A stretch of DNA of 64,000 nucleotides from Amoebidium appalachense (GCA_963693365.1 CAVNZM010000003.1:14942001-15006000); one strand, 5' to 3'. Numbered from the stretch's first letter, positions 36,309-55,539 are shown. Program-made: numbers and translations. Notes: a model not told the origin generated them from the sequence alone.

Positions 36309-36738
36309 TGTTGGAGTGCAGACTTACGCTCACTCCACAATATGTGTATGTTAGCTTTACAATTGGTTCCGTGTACACAGACACACGCTGACACTCGATC
36401 ACCACATGCACATCTGCATAGTTGAGGAATGTTGCCAATTGTGTTTTGACTGCAAACGATTGGTTCACTGGTCCCAGAGATCTCTAAATGAAAGTAACCA
36501 ATCCGATTAGCACCTGGCATCCGGATTACATTCCAGACTGCTGCCCCACGGGTATATAAGCCACGTCTCTGCCAGGTGCAGACATGGAGTTCAGACATGG
36601 AGTTCAGTCATGGAGTTCAGTCATGGAGTTCAGTCATGGAGTTCAGTCATGGAGTTAACACACTGAAAGCAGTAAAAAACGGGTCAGCGCCCAAGCGCGC
36701 CACGACGACCCTAGTCACAGCGGACTCTACTTCCAACG
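36309..36738 (+). repeat. 3' LTR
   Basis: Same 430 bp as the 5' LTR, TATATAAG at 36553-36560, six minisatellite units, ending TTCCAAC at a G-run of about 21. Apparent identity of the two LTRs points to recent insertion or recent gene conversion. Confidence 0.88.
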
Positions 36739-36906
36739 GGGGGGGGGGGGGGGGGGGACAAAACAAAAAAATCCCCCACCCTTTCACTCCCCACCCTCCC
36801 TTTCCCGGTTGGAAAAAAAAAAACACGGGGCTTAGGTGGACTAATATTTGGATTTTGTTGGCGGCATTTCAAAGTTTAACATCTTCAACAAAGACATTCA
36901 ATCACG

Positions 36907-37000
36907 TTTAGATAAGTAATGGATCAGACTCAATGATCCCATGGCTTTATACACTATCATCCTTGGCCTTAGAACTAACACGAATATCTGAATACGATTG
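36907..37000. repeat. Duplicated ~80-bp flank, copy 2
   Basis: Matches 35245-35325, with an extra CAGACTCAATGATCCCATGG-type insertion and a G-run replacing the sequence after ATACGATTGG. Confidence 0.85.
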
Positions 37001-37197
37001 GGGGGGGGGGGGGGGGGATGCGTGGACACAACGAAAAACCCCATCCTGCCCCCCCCCCCCTCCCCCCCCCCCCCCCCCCCCCCAACAATTAAAAAAATCA
37101 TTCCACTTTCTAGCCCGTCCCCTCCTCCCCCTCCTTCTCCCCTACCCCACCCCCTCCCCAGCCCCTCCCCAGCCGCCTCCCCCTTGGTGGCAAGCAG

Positions 37198-37518
37198 ACA
37201 CGGTCTTCTTCTGCTTCATTCTTTGGGGGCAGCCACTGTGCTCCAAACACCGCGGAACTCGTGGAATGTGTACTCCCACACGGAAACCCAAGGTATAACT
37301 GCACAACAAACAAACGTCAAGAGATCAGTCCAGTCGACCGGCTGCCCAAAACGTGGAGAATACGAGTTACTAATTTGATAAAGCAAACTTCGCGATCGAG
37401 CAGTTTGATTGTGGGACGTGCAGTTAGTTGGGATGATACACAGGTACTACATAGTGTACTGCAATGGAGACACCTTCAGCAATGGGTGCCGATAGCAAGC
37501 ACATATTATGAAGTTTAA
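37198..37518 (+). CDS. Possible last exon of the LysM-TSP1 gene: C-terminal half of a TSP1 repeat
   Basis: After the polypyrimidine stretch and acceptor GGCAAGCAG, the frame reads TRSSSASFFGGSHCAPNTA then ELVECVLPHG, the TR...G..C....E..C pattern of the second half of a TSP1 repeat. It continues about 75 residues to a stop at 37516-37518. It is in phase with the donor at 34843. No exon with the preceding W..W half is visible between 34844 and 37197, where the LTR element sits. It may be a genuine terminal exon, an alternative exon, or a relic of a lost repeat. Confidence 0.42.
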   Translation, partial: TRSSSASFFGGSHCAPNTAELVECVLPHGNPRYNCTTNKRQEISPVDRLPKTWRIRVTNLIKQTSRSSSLIVGRAVSWDDTQVLHSVLQWRHLQQWVPIASTYYEV

Positions 37519-38639
37519 CACTGGCAATCGTTTGCTAAACACTCGCAACACAGAAATAGGAGGGCAAGGAGGGGAGATGGGCTACTGACCGCTGACACCG
37601 TCACTTGGGCTTTTCATTTGTTTTTTATATTATTTTTTATTTTATTTATTTTTATTTTTCTTTGGGGGGGGGGGGGGGGGGGGGGGGGGAGGGGGCGTGA
37701 CCAGGTTGTGGTAGAAGTGGTTGATTTCTTTTATCTTATCATAGTATTCTTCTATTTTTTTTCGTTTGGTGGGAGGGGAGGGTGGCGGGGGGACGGAGGG
37801 AGGGGGAGAAGGTGGAGGGGGGCGGGGGGAGGGAAGGAGGCGGGAGTAGGGGGAGGGGGGGGGGGGGGGGGGAAGGGGGGGAGGGGGAGGGGGGGGGGGG
37901 GGGGGAGGGTGGTGTTTCTAAATAGGAGGCGAAAGAAGAAAGCAGAACAACACCTCCGTCCAACCCTTCCTACTCCCTTGTTTGTACACCACTTGCCCAG
38001 CACCCCACATGTACATACACACAGTGCCACGGGCCTTCCCAAACATGATATGCACCAGTAGTGCCTGCTACAACACCACATCACCTCCTCACCCTCTATC
38101 ATTCAACAACAAGTGCGGGACACAAGCACACTCCTTACTGCTCAACAGGAGACTGGGGAAGCCGGGGGGGGGGGGGGGGGGGGGGGGGAGGGGGAGGAGG
38201 GGCGGAGGGGGGGGGGGAGGGGGGTTGGGACAGTGGAACCTTTACATAGGCCGCTGAGTGTTCAATTAACGAACGACTCAACTCGTGAAATAAAGCTTAT
38301 ACTTAGGTATCTATTAGGTATCTATGAGCGAAAACTTCAATCAATGACATGAACAGCATACCTCGCAGATAATTTGAGGATTCTGGATGGATACCTTATC
38401 TTTTGTTGCTGGGCAGCCCCTTTTGAACGGTCAATGACATGTGCAATTAACACATAGATTCGACGATTGCACAAAAAACTGTGTGCACAAATTTGAAATG
38501 CAGTGGCTGGCTGTCCAACAAACAAACACAGTCCCTGCTGCAATAAAGTGCACAAGTTTTTGATGTTTGATTGATAAGTAGTAGGAATTCGATGAACTTG
38601 AGAAACATCGTGTGCATGTGTGCGTGTGTGTCTGTGTGT

Positions 38640-38857
<218 letters not shown>

Positions 38858-39112
38858 ACGGTGTGTGCATGCGCCCGCACGCGCGTGTGTGTGTGCATGT
38901 GTGTGTGTGTGTGTGGTGGTGGTGGTCGTGGGGTTTTTTAGGCCACCATACACAACTATTGCGGCTAATTAGCTCTGGCGTGACTTCTTTGCACCTATAA
39001 TGTCGCATTTTACCATATATGGGCATGATTCAGGGTGCAAAGGGGTTGGCCCCACTGTGTGAACAGAAGACACGGACAGACACAAAATACACATGCTATT
39101 TGTCTCAGACAC

Positions 39113-39251
<139 letters not shown>

Positions 39252-39779
39252 GACATGCGCACGTGTACAAATTGTCATACACATAAACACACAACACAAT
39301 ACTCCTACACATTATTATACACAGACATGTGCAATACCACGTGATTCAAATCATTTGCAAAACTGGCAACATGCAAGAAATCTGGCCCTATTAACCCGTC
39401 TTGTTTGTAAAATGCTTTTGGCGGACCCGAAACAACCCATCATGCATAAAAATCAGCCTGTGAAAATTTGGCCAAAAACACAACAGGGGCCGTGGGCCAA
39501 CTGTTTAGCAGCCAACCAACTCAAAGTACTTCTGCACACCGATTAAATTTGCGCACAAAAATGAGTGGGATGGAGCTGTGAGCTCAGTGAACTGCACAGG
39601 AAAAGCTGCAGAAGTGAAAGAGCTCTCGAGCCATCAAACATTTATGAAGCATATGGTCTGTAGCCCAGTAATTGCCACAAATGGGTGCGTACAAGGGCAT
39701 AAACCTCCGTGCTCACACAAAAGTCATTTTGAACAAAAAGCTCAACCCATTAATTCGCAGCAGGACAAATGTACCCGAA

Positions 39780-39813
<34 letters not shown>

Positions 39814-40369
39814 ACCCACCCACCCAAAGGCAGCCTAGTAGTGTGGTTATCCGCCATTCCAATACTGCCCGCTCACAGACTCAAAAGGAACAGAATCTCA
39901 ATGCGTTTCTTTTGTACTGTCCACCAGGCATAAACCAACTCAATTGCATTCAAGTATGTGAAATTTGTTAGGGTGCCTCTTTTTTTATCGTTTTCTGCAC
40001 CACAAGCCTTAGGAGGGGAGAAGGGGGGGGGAAGGGGGGGGGGGGGAGGGGGGAGGGGGGAGGGTTAGGAGGTGTTGTACACCTTTCCTTCTTCCCTTCT
40101 GATTTAACCCCCCCCCCCCCCTCCCAAAAAAAAAAAAAAAAAAAAAAGGAAAATAAAATATTGCAAATAAAAACCACCACCTCTACCACCACCTTTTCGA
40201 GCCCCCACACGCCAAAAAACAAAAAAACAACACTTGAAAATAAACCCTATGGCGCCTCTCTCCCCGTTCTTGCCCTCATTCTGTTTAGCCAACTGAACCA
40301 TTTGAATTTAGCTGCACATACACTTCTCTCCGTGTTAGTAACTGTTTGCCAACGATAGTAAGTCTCCCG

Positions 40370-41300
<931 letters not shown>

Positions 41301-41504
41301 ACGCACGCTGCGCGCACACACACACATGTACACGCACACGCACACGCACACGCACACGCACGCACACACGCACGTGCACACGCACACACAGACACACACA
41401 CACACACACACACACACAACAACCACACACACACAAGCACGTAATGTGTTCGTTTTTTAATCATGTATTTATTTCTTCCACAACCAAAGAACACAAACTC
41501 GTGC

Positions 41505-41710
41505 CCCATTGCAGCAGAAACTGTGGGTGACCTTGTGGGCAGCAACCACTGCATCTTGAATATGTGCACACCAAGAGCAACTGGTGTGCATTTGTCGATT
41601 TCTGTGTGCTTCACGCACGTGCCATTTGCCGTTTAATATGGGCTGCCCCACAATAAAGGTTGCAGAAGAATCCGGTCAGAGTTCAGAACTTATCAACGAG
41701 GCAAGTTGTT
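41505..41710. repeat. Dispersed GGGCAGC(C/A)AC repeat copy
   Basis: GTGACCTTGTGGGCAGCAACCACTGCA-type sequence followed by GGGCTGCCCCACAATAAAGG and TTGCAGAAGAATCC. Similar segments lie at 12757-12815, 20412-20480, 22200-22345 and partly at 16610-16660, so this is a family with at least five members here. Confidence 0.65.
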
Positions 41711-42439
41711 CATGCCATCCGATTAACCATTCATAAATATCTATGAGTGTTTTTTCACGAGTTGGGTCAGTGATAGAGCCTGTACCACGGAAGGTCCGAC
41801 TCAATCTCCCCCCCCCCTTACCCCCCCCCCCCCCCCCCCTCCCCCTCGTTCAGCCCCCTTCCCCCCCTCCCCCCCCCCCCTCCCCCCCCCCCCCCCCCCC
41901 CTTACCCCCCACTCACCCACAAAAAAAAAGGAAAAAAAAAAAAAAAAAAAAAAAAAAACGAGGCAACCACTATTACCACCACCGCCGCTGCCACTTCCAC
42001 CACCACTACACCACCAACACCAGCATGGTGTTACTGTATCAGGTTTTCAGCAGGCTGGCATATGCATGGGTCTCCGTTGAAATGTTACAATTTACAACTC
42101 CCTTGAATTTTCGGCACTGTGAGCCTGGTGTTGCACCAGCCGCTGCCCTAAAATCTGATTTTAGAAAGGGAATTTTATGACAAATAATGTCCCCCTCCCC
42201 CCAGGTTATGAATCACAAGTTACTAGTGTTACATCACTGGTCACTACCACCATCCTTTGGTCGGATATGCTGCCTTTTTTTTCCAACCTTTAATGGGTAT
42301 CTCAACTCTGTGCCTTATTATTCATCATGCTCTGGAATACATGATTACCAGTTCGAACAACAGCTTCACGTTTCATTCCGTGCCACTAGCTGTTCCCCTA
42401 CCAAACTTAACATCCCACAATCCAATACAGGAAGTTTGA

Positions 42440-43310
<871 letters not shown>

Positions 43311-43336
43311 ACTCGTCCATAAGTTAAACCTTCGAA

Positions 43337-43377
<41 letters not shown>

Positions 43378-43537
43378 AAAAAAAAAGAAAAGAAAAAATG
43401 AAAAGGAGCCAGAAAAAGAAGATAAAAAACTGTCGAAATGAAAACAATGATAGGCGTGTTGGTGATGCATCGGAAAAAGAAAGGGCTCCTACTGACAGCA
43501 ATCATTTGAGTAGAACATTTGAATTTCAAGCAAAGCC

Positions 43538-43540
<3 letters not shown>

Positions 43541-43590
<50 letters not shown>

Positions 43591-43617
43591 TGCGTGTGCG
43601 TGTGCGCGCGCGCGCGC

Positions 43618-43670
<53 letters not shown>

Positions 43671-43672
43671 CG
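43541..43672. repeat. (GT)n-(GC)n-(GT)n-(GC)n alternating purine-pyrimidine tract
   Basis: GT units pass through GTGC and a long CGCGCG core (about 43604-43632) back to GT and again to GC. All positions alternate purine and pyrimidine for about 130 bp. Confidence 0.93.
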
Positions 43673-43887
43673 TGACGCTTGACAATGTGTGCGTCTGTGG
43701 GAATGTGTTTCAAATATTGCCTGTGTGCTGAGGGTTGTATTTGGCCGCAGGTTGACACGGTTTAAACAGTCATTGTTCAAACCAGGTCACAGTATCGTGT
43801 GTCGCCACAAAAACACATTCTGGTGGATCAGTGACATCTGCACAAAACTAGCGTCAAATAGTCTTTTCTGGGAAGAAGGGTATAGGC

Positions 43888-43921
<34 letters not shown>

Positions 43922-44310
43922 GGCCCACCCACCCACCCCCACATACACCTCTCACACACCCCACCACTCTATTTTTCAAAATTGTACAGAACTAAATACA
44001 CTAAACAATCCCCTTCACACGTAGCTGCAATGCCTGAGTGGGTACCCTGAGTTCGAATAAGGGAAAACTGAGTGAGGCTTGCTATCATAGTATGTAAACA
44101 GAGCCCCCCTCCCCCCCCCCCCCCCCCCCCTTTCCCCCCCGTCAGCCTTCACCTTAACAGGCACTGTAGTACACCTAGAAACTTATAATCCCCGCTATTC
44201 CCGTCGTGCCCATCATGGGCTACAACGCAAATCGAAATTTCTTTAAGTGGTAATTCATAAATGCAAGGCATGCGGATAGAGTGTTAACCCTCAGCTTCTG
44301 CATGGTGGGT

Positions 44311-44388
44311 TGTCATGTGTTTCGGCACGGTTAGGGGACTAAAGATTACTGTCATGTGTTTCGGCACGGTTAGGGGACTAAAGATAAA
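44311..44388. repeat. 39-bp tandem duplication
   Basis: TGTCATGTGTTTCGGCACGG then TTAGGGGACTAAAGAT occurs twice with a 39-bp period and no visible mismatch. Confidence 0.9.
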
Positions 44389-44435
44389 AACACAGTAATG
44401 CAGAAACTTGGTTCTTTTTTTTTGCTGGTCCCTAA

Positions 44436-44487
<52 letters not shown>

Positions 44488-44935
44488 GGGGGGGGGGGGG
44501 GGGGGGTTGGAGAGTGAAAGCTGTTCTTTTTTTTAGCCTATGTATCCATTTTTTATTTTTTTTTGATGCCTAGAAATTATACCAGGGTGAACGTTTTTTT
44601 ATTCCTTTTATCTTGGATGGTTGTTGTTCTAGTATAATTTCATACCGGCACTGTCTTTGGGTGGATAAGATGCCCTGTATGCATAATCTATATTGGTTTC
44701 TCAGTGTCTACCGGATTTTTATATCCACACACACAAGCAGCTGAGAACTTTTACTGAATTCTGCACAAAAATTCCACAGACGCCTTTTAAGTTACATGCC
44801 ACGGCAGCTAGCAAGAACCAGCAATGATATGGGGTGCAGGACCCAATGCATGACATATGTGAAAACAGCACAAGAAAGATACTGATGATGTATAAAACTT
44901 TTCATTTAAATATCAGGATGAGCAGGAAACGTGAA

Positions 44936-45481
44936 CTATTTCGAATTCAAACCTAGCGAACTGCTCGAGAACACACCGCCCGTATCCACCTGCTTGCACA
45001 GCAAAAACAGCATCGCAACCCCACACACGGCCATAGCAACCAGCCCACCGCACGCCACACACGCCGACACCACATACGCCTTCACCTTGTCGTCCCATTG
45101 AGCGAGGTTATGCCACGTGCTGTTCGCCGCTATCTCCATATATTCCACGCACACACCCGCGAGCAGAGATGTACTCAACATCACAAGTGCAGACAGGGAC
45201 ACGGCCGAGGAAGTGTCGCTGTTCCCCTTCACCGAATGATTCAACACCGCCATATGCGTGCCGAAGGTGAAAGGAACAACAAACCACCAATATCCACACG
45301 TGTTTATGTTGTTGATTGGGTCAGCAACGAAGCCGGCCAGTTGGCCTACAAGCTGGCTGCTAGATACTTGGAGGGCAATGGTTCCTGCGATGGCAACGAG
45401 AAAAGCAATCCCACTCAATACGGATAGAACTCCGGTGGGGCCGGCGCGGAAAGCTGCTATTGCTGGTTTGTTGGACGACAT
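44936..45481 (-). CDS. Four-transmembrane protein, unrecognised family, intronless
   Basis: 181 aa from an ATG at 45481 to a stop at 44936-44938. Hydrophobic segments at residues ~17-38, ~63-80, ~94-117 and ~135-162 give a four-TM topology. The second starts with GYWWFVV and an NST sequon lies in the loop after the third. Codon use and composition are gene-like, unlike nearby repeat frames, and no intron is needed, which is unusual here. The layout (TM1, extracellular loop, TM2 led by aromatics, TM3, loop with Trp, TM4) parallels the neighbouring gene at 46402-46827, so they may be diverged paralogues. Tetraspan types (claudin/SUR7/MARVEL-like) share this shape, but no diagnostic motif supports a name. 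A membrane location is inferred. Confidence 0.72.
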   Translation of the reverse strand: MSSNKPAIAAFRAGPTGVLSVLSGIAFLVAIAGTIALQVSSSQLVGQLAGFVADPINNINTCGYWWFVVPFTFGTHMAVLNHSVKGNSDTSSAVSLSALVMLSTSLLAGVCVEYMEIAANSTWHNLAQWDDKVKAYVVSACVACGGLVAMAVCGVAMLFLLCKQVDTGGVFSSSSLGLNSK

Positions 45482-46401
45482 GTTTGCATGTGTTTTTAGC
45501 TTACGTCAAGAAATATAAGTATATTAGAGTCTTTCCTGCTTGTAGCGCTGCATGCATATATATGCAACGCCATGGGGCCACGACTCAACACGTCTTTGAA
45601 TTCGAAACTGAACGTGAAGCGGGCCGGGTTACCGTTAGACGCATGCATGCAGTGCCTCTTGTGTGGTTTGGTTTGCAGTTTTTTCTGATGGAGCTTATGT
45701 GTAGCGCGTTCGCTCACGTACTTTTTGGTGCTGTTTGTCACTGATATGTGTGCAGCAAAACGATGTCAAAGACTGCGACATCTACGGTGAGAAGAGCATT
45801 GAGCACGTCTCGCTGGATTGGTTCTGCGGGTTGGATTCGCACCAATCATAGAGTACATGGGTTAAAAAAATTAAGTGAGGTCTCTCCCTCTCTGTTAGAT
45901 AATACTGTAGCAAACTGTTTGTCGTGCTGTATTCAAATTATATGAAAACCCTGCTATCTTTCAACCCAAGGATAGCTAGGGCAATGGTCTTGAACTGTGC
46001 AAAAGAAATGTTCGGTGGTCTTGAGTATTTTTGCCGCCATTTTTGATTCAAACAAACGTGCTTTATGGTTGGTTTAACATCACGGCCAATCAAAACGTTG
46101 TAACTATTCGCTAATCACATTTTACGATTAGATCTTGCGGTTTTCAAAATTTTCACCGTGCATCGCAGCCGGCAAGTTTGCGTCCAACATGACGCGTCCC
46201 CTCCTCTCTCGTGCACACACACGTACACACGCACGCGAAAGCCAATACCACCAAACACAAAAACCTGCACATCACAAAAAGCAATTCATACCACACATCC
46301 CAATTTCATCTAGGTTCATTCAAGCTCGGGCCTTACAAGGGAGAGGAGATAGTAGACTTTATAATCACGCAGCAAGCCGTTTTTCATCGACATCCACCAC
46401 C
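45482..46401. promoter_or_regulatory. Shared upstream region of two divergent four-TM genes
   Basis: About 0.9 kb between head-to-head start codons. It is nearly free of the long microsatellites seen elsewhere, which suggests functional constraint. No clear TATA box is placed at either end. Confidence 0.4.
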
Positions 46402-46827
46402 ATGCTGCTCAACCTGGACAAAATCCTGTTCTACTGCGCCACGGGTCTGTGTGCCATAGGCCTCATTATTTCTATCGCCAGCACGGCGGCCGTCTACAAT
46501 TCAACTGGTGTTGACACCGCAACAAACGGGTGGTATTGGTGGAACTACGTTTTCTCCACTCTCGTTCTGTGCGTCACCCTCGCTCTTGCTCTTTTAGACG
46601 GGGGAAAGAAAATGCCTCATCACCGCGTGCGTGTTGTTGTATTCACCGGGCTGGCTGCATCTATGATGGTGGGGCTGGCGCGGTCGAGTGTGAGCATGGC
46701 GGAGGGGCTGGCAGCTGCAGGAAGCAACTGGAGGGGAAATGCGTACAGTGCGTGGGCGGGAAAGGCTGCGGGGGAGTGCCTTACGGTTATCGGGCAGATT
46801 GTGCTACTTATTGGGTGTGGTTTTTAG
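46402..46827 (+). CDS. Four-transmembrane protein, unrecognised family, intronless
   Basis: 141 aa. The ATG at 46402 lies in CCACCACCATGC; the frame is open further upstream, but that part is His/Thr-rich and follows CA-type sequence, so the internal ATG is preferred. Hydrophobic segments at residues ~8-31, ~45-65, ~74-95 and ~118-140. An NST sequon follows TM1, and WYWWNYVF begins TM2, like GYWW in the divergent neighbour. The final residues are hydrophobic (VLLIGCGF), leaving no cytosolic tail. Function unknown; a small tetraspan membrane protein is inferred. Confidence 0.7.
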   Translation: MLLNLDKILFYCATGLCAIGLIISIASTAAVYNSTGVDTATNGWYWWNYVFSTLVLCVTLALALLDGGKKMPHHRVRVVVFTGLAASMMVGLARSSVSMAEGLAAAGSNWRGNAYSAWAGKAAGECLTVIGQIVLLIGCGF

Positions 46828-47265
46828 TGTTTTAGTTATGTGGTATTATTATGTCGAAAGCTGGCGTAGCTCAGCTCTACACGGTGTTGAAAGTCCGTAA
46901 TATATATATATAGCTGCTGCAGTTATACTGAACTGCGGTATCGATTAATTGCAAGTTCATGTTAGGTGCCTGCATCAATGTAAAGCTGTGTCTGTACCAG
47001 GCATGCAACGTCATCTTCGTGCAATATGTTGTAGTGCAACCTCTACATTAGCTTTGACAAGAAATCAGAAATGTTTATCCTTTGGAAAGCAATTAACGTA
47101 CCAAAAGCCTGAAAACAAGTTTTTTCTTTTCGCTGACAGGGCAAAGCACACAAGATGGCGTCAAGCTAGACGGTGCTGTTCACTACTACGTCATTAAATT
47201 TTGTTCACCTAGTATTCAATGAATATGTGTTATGAAGGTGTGAAAATAGATGCCATCAACGGGCT

Positions 47266-47315
<50 letters not shown>

Positions 47316-47420
47316 ACACACACACACACACGCGCACACACACTCACGAACACGGCCACACCCACGCACATGCACACGAACACGCTGACACACACACATA
47401 CGCGCACGCACACTAGTGTG

Positions 47421-47489
<69 letters not shown>

Positions 47490-48077
47490 CAGCCTACAGT
47501 CGACTTATAAATGGCTGGCATACACACAAGGGTCTCTCATCCACCCGCAATTGACCTACATCATTGAATGTAGGAACATGCATCCGGGTCTAGCAACACA
47601 CAAGACAAACACATAGGCATGGCCACCAAGTTATGGGTGTGCATACACACACAACTACACATCACATACGGGCTATTGGATGTAAATACATACGCATGCA
47701 CAAACAGAAACACATGTCCTTCAGATATGACATGCATGCCATAGGCCTGCACTTTCACTGCACAAAAGTGCGCAATCAACTGCACACTCTGGCAAACACA
47801 CCCGTGCGCGCACGCGCGCGCGCACACACACGCACACACAAACACACACACACACACACAAATGCATGGACGGTGTAGTCACAGCAACACAAAGATCCAC
47901 ACAGCTTTACACACAAACGTGCACATAGGCGGGTGACGTTTAAGCATACACAAGTATGTGCACCAATTGCAATAATACAATGAGCACGCACACACGTGGC
48001 ATGGCACGTCGACCGGCGCCTATGCATCAACATTGAAACACCTTGTGCACTTCCTGAAACCTCCTTCCACAACCAGC

Positions 48078-48108
<31 letters not shown>

Positions 48109-48117
48109 AAGAAAAAA

Positions 48118-48162
<45 letters not shown>

Positions 48163-49347
48163 CACACACACACATACACGCACACACCCACACCTTCCCG
48201 TGGCCGTTATTGGGTCGCATCTTGTATTTTGTACGTATGTGCTCTGTTAGTGTCTTTGGCGTTAACGATTTTTGGTTCTCCTGACGAAATCTTGTTTATG
48301 CGTTCGCTGTCAAAACCCCATTTCTATTCGTTTGCAACTATTCCCCCCCCCCCCCCCCGGCCCCCACCCCACCCAACCCAAAACCACCACCACCACCACC
48401 ACCACCCAAAAAAAAAAAAAAAAGGCACAAACAGGCGCACATGCACAACCTAAAACAATCCTCCGTAAAGCACCTGTTCTCACGTGTCACGGTAAACGTT
48501 CTGTTCTCTATGAGTAGGTTTGGAAATGGTGCTGAACAGCATCTTGATGAGTACCGTGCTGGTCGTCCCCCCCCCCCCCCCTCCCCCCCCCCCCCCCCCC
48601 CCAAAAAAAAAAAAAAAAAAAAAAGAAAAGAAAAGGAAAAAAAAAAACTCCTCTCCTCTGCCCTCTCTTCTCTCCGCCCCCCTCGCCCTTTCTTCCCATC
48701 CTTCTGTCCTTTCTTTAATGGGCTGGTTATCCCATCTCAAGAAAGTGGCTTTCCTGGATGGGGGAGGCTGTGTATGCGATTAGCTATCGGCGAGGTCACA
48801 CGATGGCTAATCCTCACATAACACACTGTAGGTTTTAGGCTATGGCTTCTCTTTGTGTGCCTAGAGTTTTACCGTTTGGCATCAACATGCGTTCAAAATT
48901 TCTGTGCTCTGAGCGAGCTACAGAGAGGCTTTCGTGAATGTGTTTAGCCCGGCACCCTTAGCAACTGTTAGTCATCTTGGCACCACGTTGACGTTTTCGT
49001 GAATGATTGGCTAACAATCCTACAATCGTTTTAAATAACGTTTAAAAAACATTTAAACTGTTTAAGTCTTATTATCATGCTTTACAAGAGGCATATCAAT
49101 GCTTTACGTTTCGTCACACCGAATAAAACTTTTTCGTTTTGTTCCCTCTCATACAGAACTTAGACTCTTAGTCTTTACCTGCATGTGAATAACTTGATAC
49201 ATGTAGTGATAGTTTGCCTTTCCGTTGACCGAAACATCTTTTTGAATACACAGAAGCAGTTATCGTTATCATCATACACGTGCCACATCTTTCGTGGTTG
49301 AAGCCAACACAGAGAGTTTCCGTCAGATAAAACAGGTTCCATCAAAC
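46828..49347. other. Spacer before the Sec62 gene
   Basis: No gene recognised. It holds (CA)n tracts at about 47266-47312 and 47440-47487, CA/CG sequence at 47806-47860, C-runs at 48079-48106 and 48569-48602, and A-runs. The 0.5 kb before the Sec62 start is repeat-poor and is the likely promoter/5' UTR region. Confidence 0.6.
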
Positions 49348-54176
<4,829 letters not shown>

Positions 54177-54652
54177 ATATATTCTCGTTCTGTGTATATC
54201 TCGTACATTTGCTGATTTTTAGAGGGGGTTTTTTGGGATATAAGTACCAGTGGCTTGGTTTTCGTGGTAATATATTTGTAGAGATACGAGTGTTTTTTGG
54301 TATGATTGGTGTGTCGGTATAGGGGGGATGTATGTTCGAGTTCCAAGAAATTCACTTTCTTTGCACAATACTGTTGACTTGGCGTGGTGGGTTTGATTGG
54401 TAGATTGACAATGTCGACAAACACATTTTTTATAGGCCTTTACACGACATACACATGCACACATGCAACACACACCCGTGCACACTTCGGCAAGGAGAAT
54501 GTATACCGTGGCATAGATTGTGTGCCTGTGGGACACAAAACAAGCATTATCCTGTCAATTACATAGACTTAAAGGACGTGTTAAGAAAACCCCTTGTGTT
54601 GTTCGATACCGTAACGACGTGTAAGGGAGCCATCCTTCCCTCCCGGCCCTCC

Positions 54653-54692
<40 letters not shown>

Positions 54693-55016
54693 TTCCTTCC
54701 CTCTTACCCCCTCCCCTTTCCCAAAGCTCACAGATAAAAGGTGTTGTGGGTGGGCCTGTGTGGTGGCTTGCTTGTGAGCTGGCGTTGCAATGTTGTGTGT
54801 CTGTGTGCTTGTGTGTGAGCATGTGTGTATGCGTGTCTGCGTGTGCATGCATGCATGCCGCGGTATATACCACATCTGCCATTTTAAATTTTTCTTGTTG
54901 TTGCCTGAGGAGCCTGCCCATGCCGGGGGCCCGGGGGGCCGATGATTGATCATAGCAGCAGTGCCATGCCACCGCAGGTCTGGAGTGTGTTTTTTGCGCA
55001 TGTTTTTAGAGGGGGA

Positions 55017-55048
<32 letters not shown>

Positions 55049-55109
55049 ATGCATGATAGCCTGTGAGGCGTGTGTGTGTGTATGTGTGTGTATTTTTTAT
55101 TTATTTATT

Positions 55110-55140
<31 letters not shown>

Positions 55141-55311
55141 GCAGGAGGCAATAGCCTGGCATTTGTAGCTCGAAAGCAAATAGGGCAGATAATATCTTTA
55201 TTTGGTCCGCGGCATTCATACGCATCGTGCCTAACCAGTGTGAGATTTCGGTTGGTAGGCACTTCGAACATACATTCCATGCACACCATACATTTTGCAG
55301 GATCTCAATTC

Positions 55312-55385
55312 TGATATATCGATGTTTTAGCACAACATTTATCTAGATACTCGATGTTTTAGTACAACATTCATCTAGGTATCTG
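55312..55385. repeat. Two-copy tandem repeat, about 32 bp
   Basis: CGATGTTTTAG(C/T)ACAACATT(T/C)ATCTAG(A/G)TA occurs twice in succession. Confidence 0.85.
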
Positions 55386-55502
55386 TAGAAGAGTCTCGTG
55401 TGTCTGTGTTTTTCTGTGTTTGTGTGTGTGGGAATGCACCCATGAGCATGTTTTGTTTGGAGTGTATCTGTACATCGTTTAGACGTCTGAATCTGCATAT
55501 GG

Positions 55503-55539
<37 letters not shown>

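Larger units (their letters stand above)
35574..36738 (+). mobile_element. Miniature LTR retrotransposon (TRIM-like), complete with two LTRs
   Basis: Two direct repeats of 430 bp (35574-36003 and 36309-36738, constant offset 735) flank a 305-bp interior. LTR ends are canonical: TGTTGGA at the start and TCCAACA at the end, perfect inverted termini with TG...CA. GGGTAGGGG (36300-36308) directly before the 3' LTR is a purine tract. Each LTR has a TATATAAG box and a six-copy CATGGAGTTCAG minisatellite. The only difference I see between LTRs is the last base (A in the first, G in the second, where a G-run starts). The interior has no RT, integrase or gag frame, so it would depend on an autonomous partner. 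Orientation + follows from the TATA box and purine tract. G-runs lie on both sides (35559-35573 and 36738-36758). Confidence 0.88.

Noticed and set aside
35574-36738. Simple tandem duplication instead of an LTR element
   Set aside because: Homology stops exactly at TG...CA ends with inverted termini, a purine tract precedes the second copy, and TATA boxes sit at the expected place; a tandem duplication would not predict these.
44030-44070. TGCCTGAGTGGG followed by GAGTTCGAAT, like A and B boxes of a tRNA or tRNA-derived SINE
   Set aside because: The spacing between the boxes is only about 15 nt, too short for a tRNA, and no cloverleaf forms.
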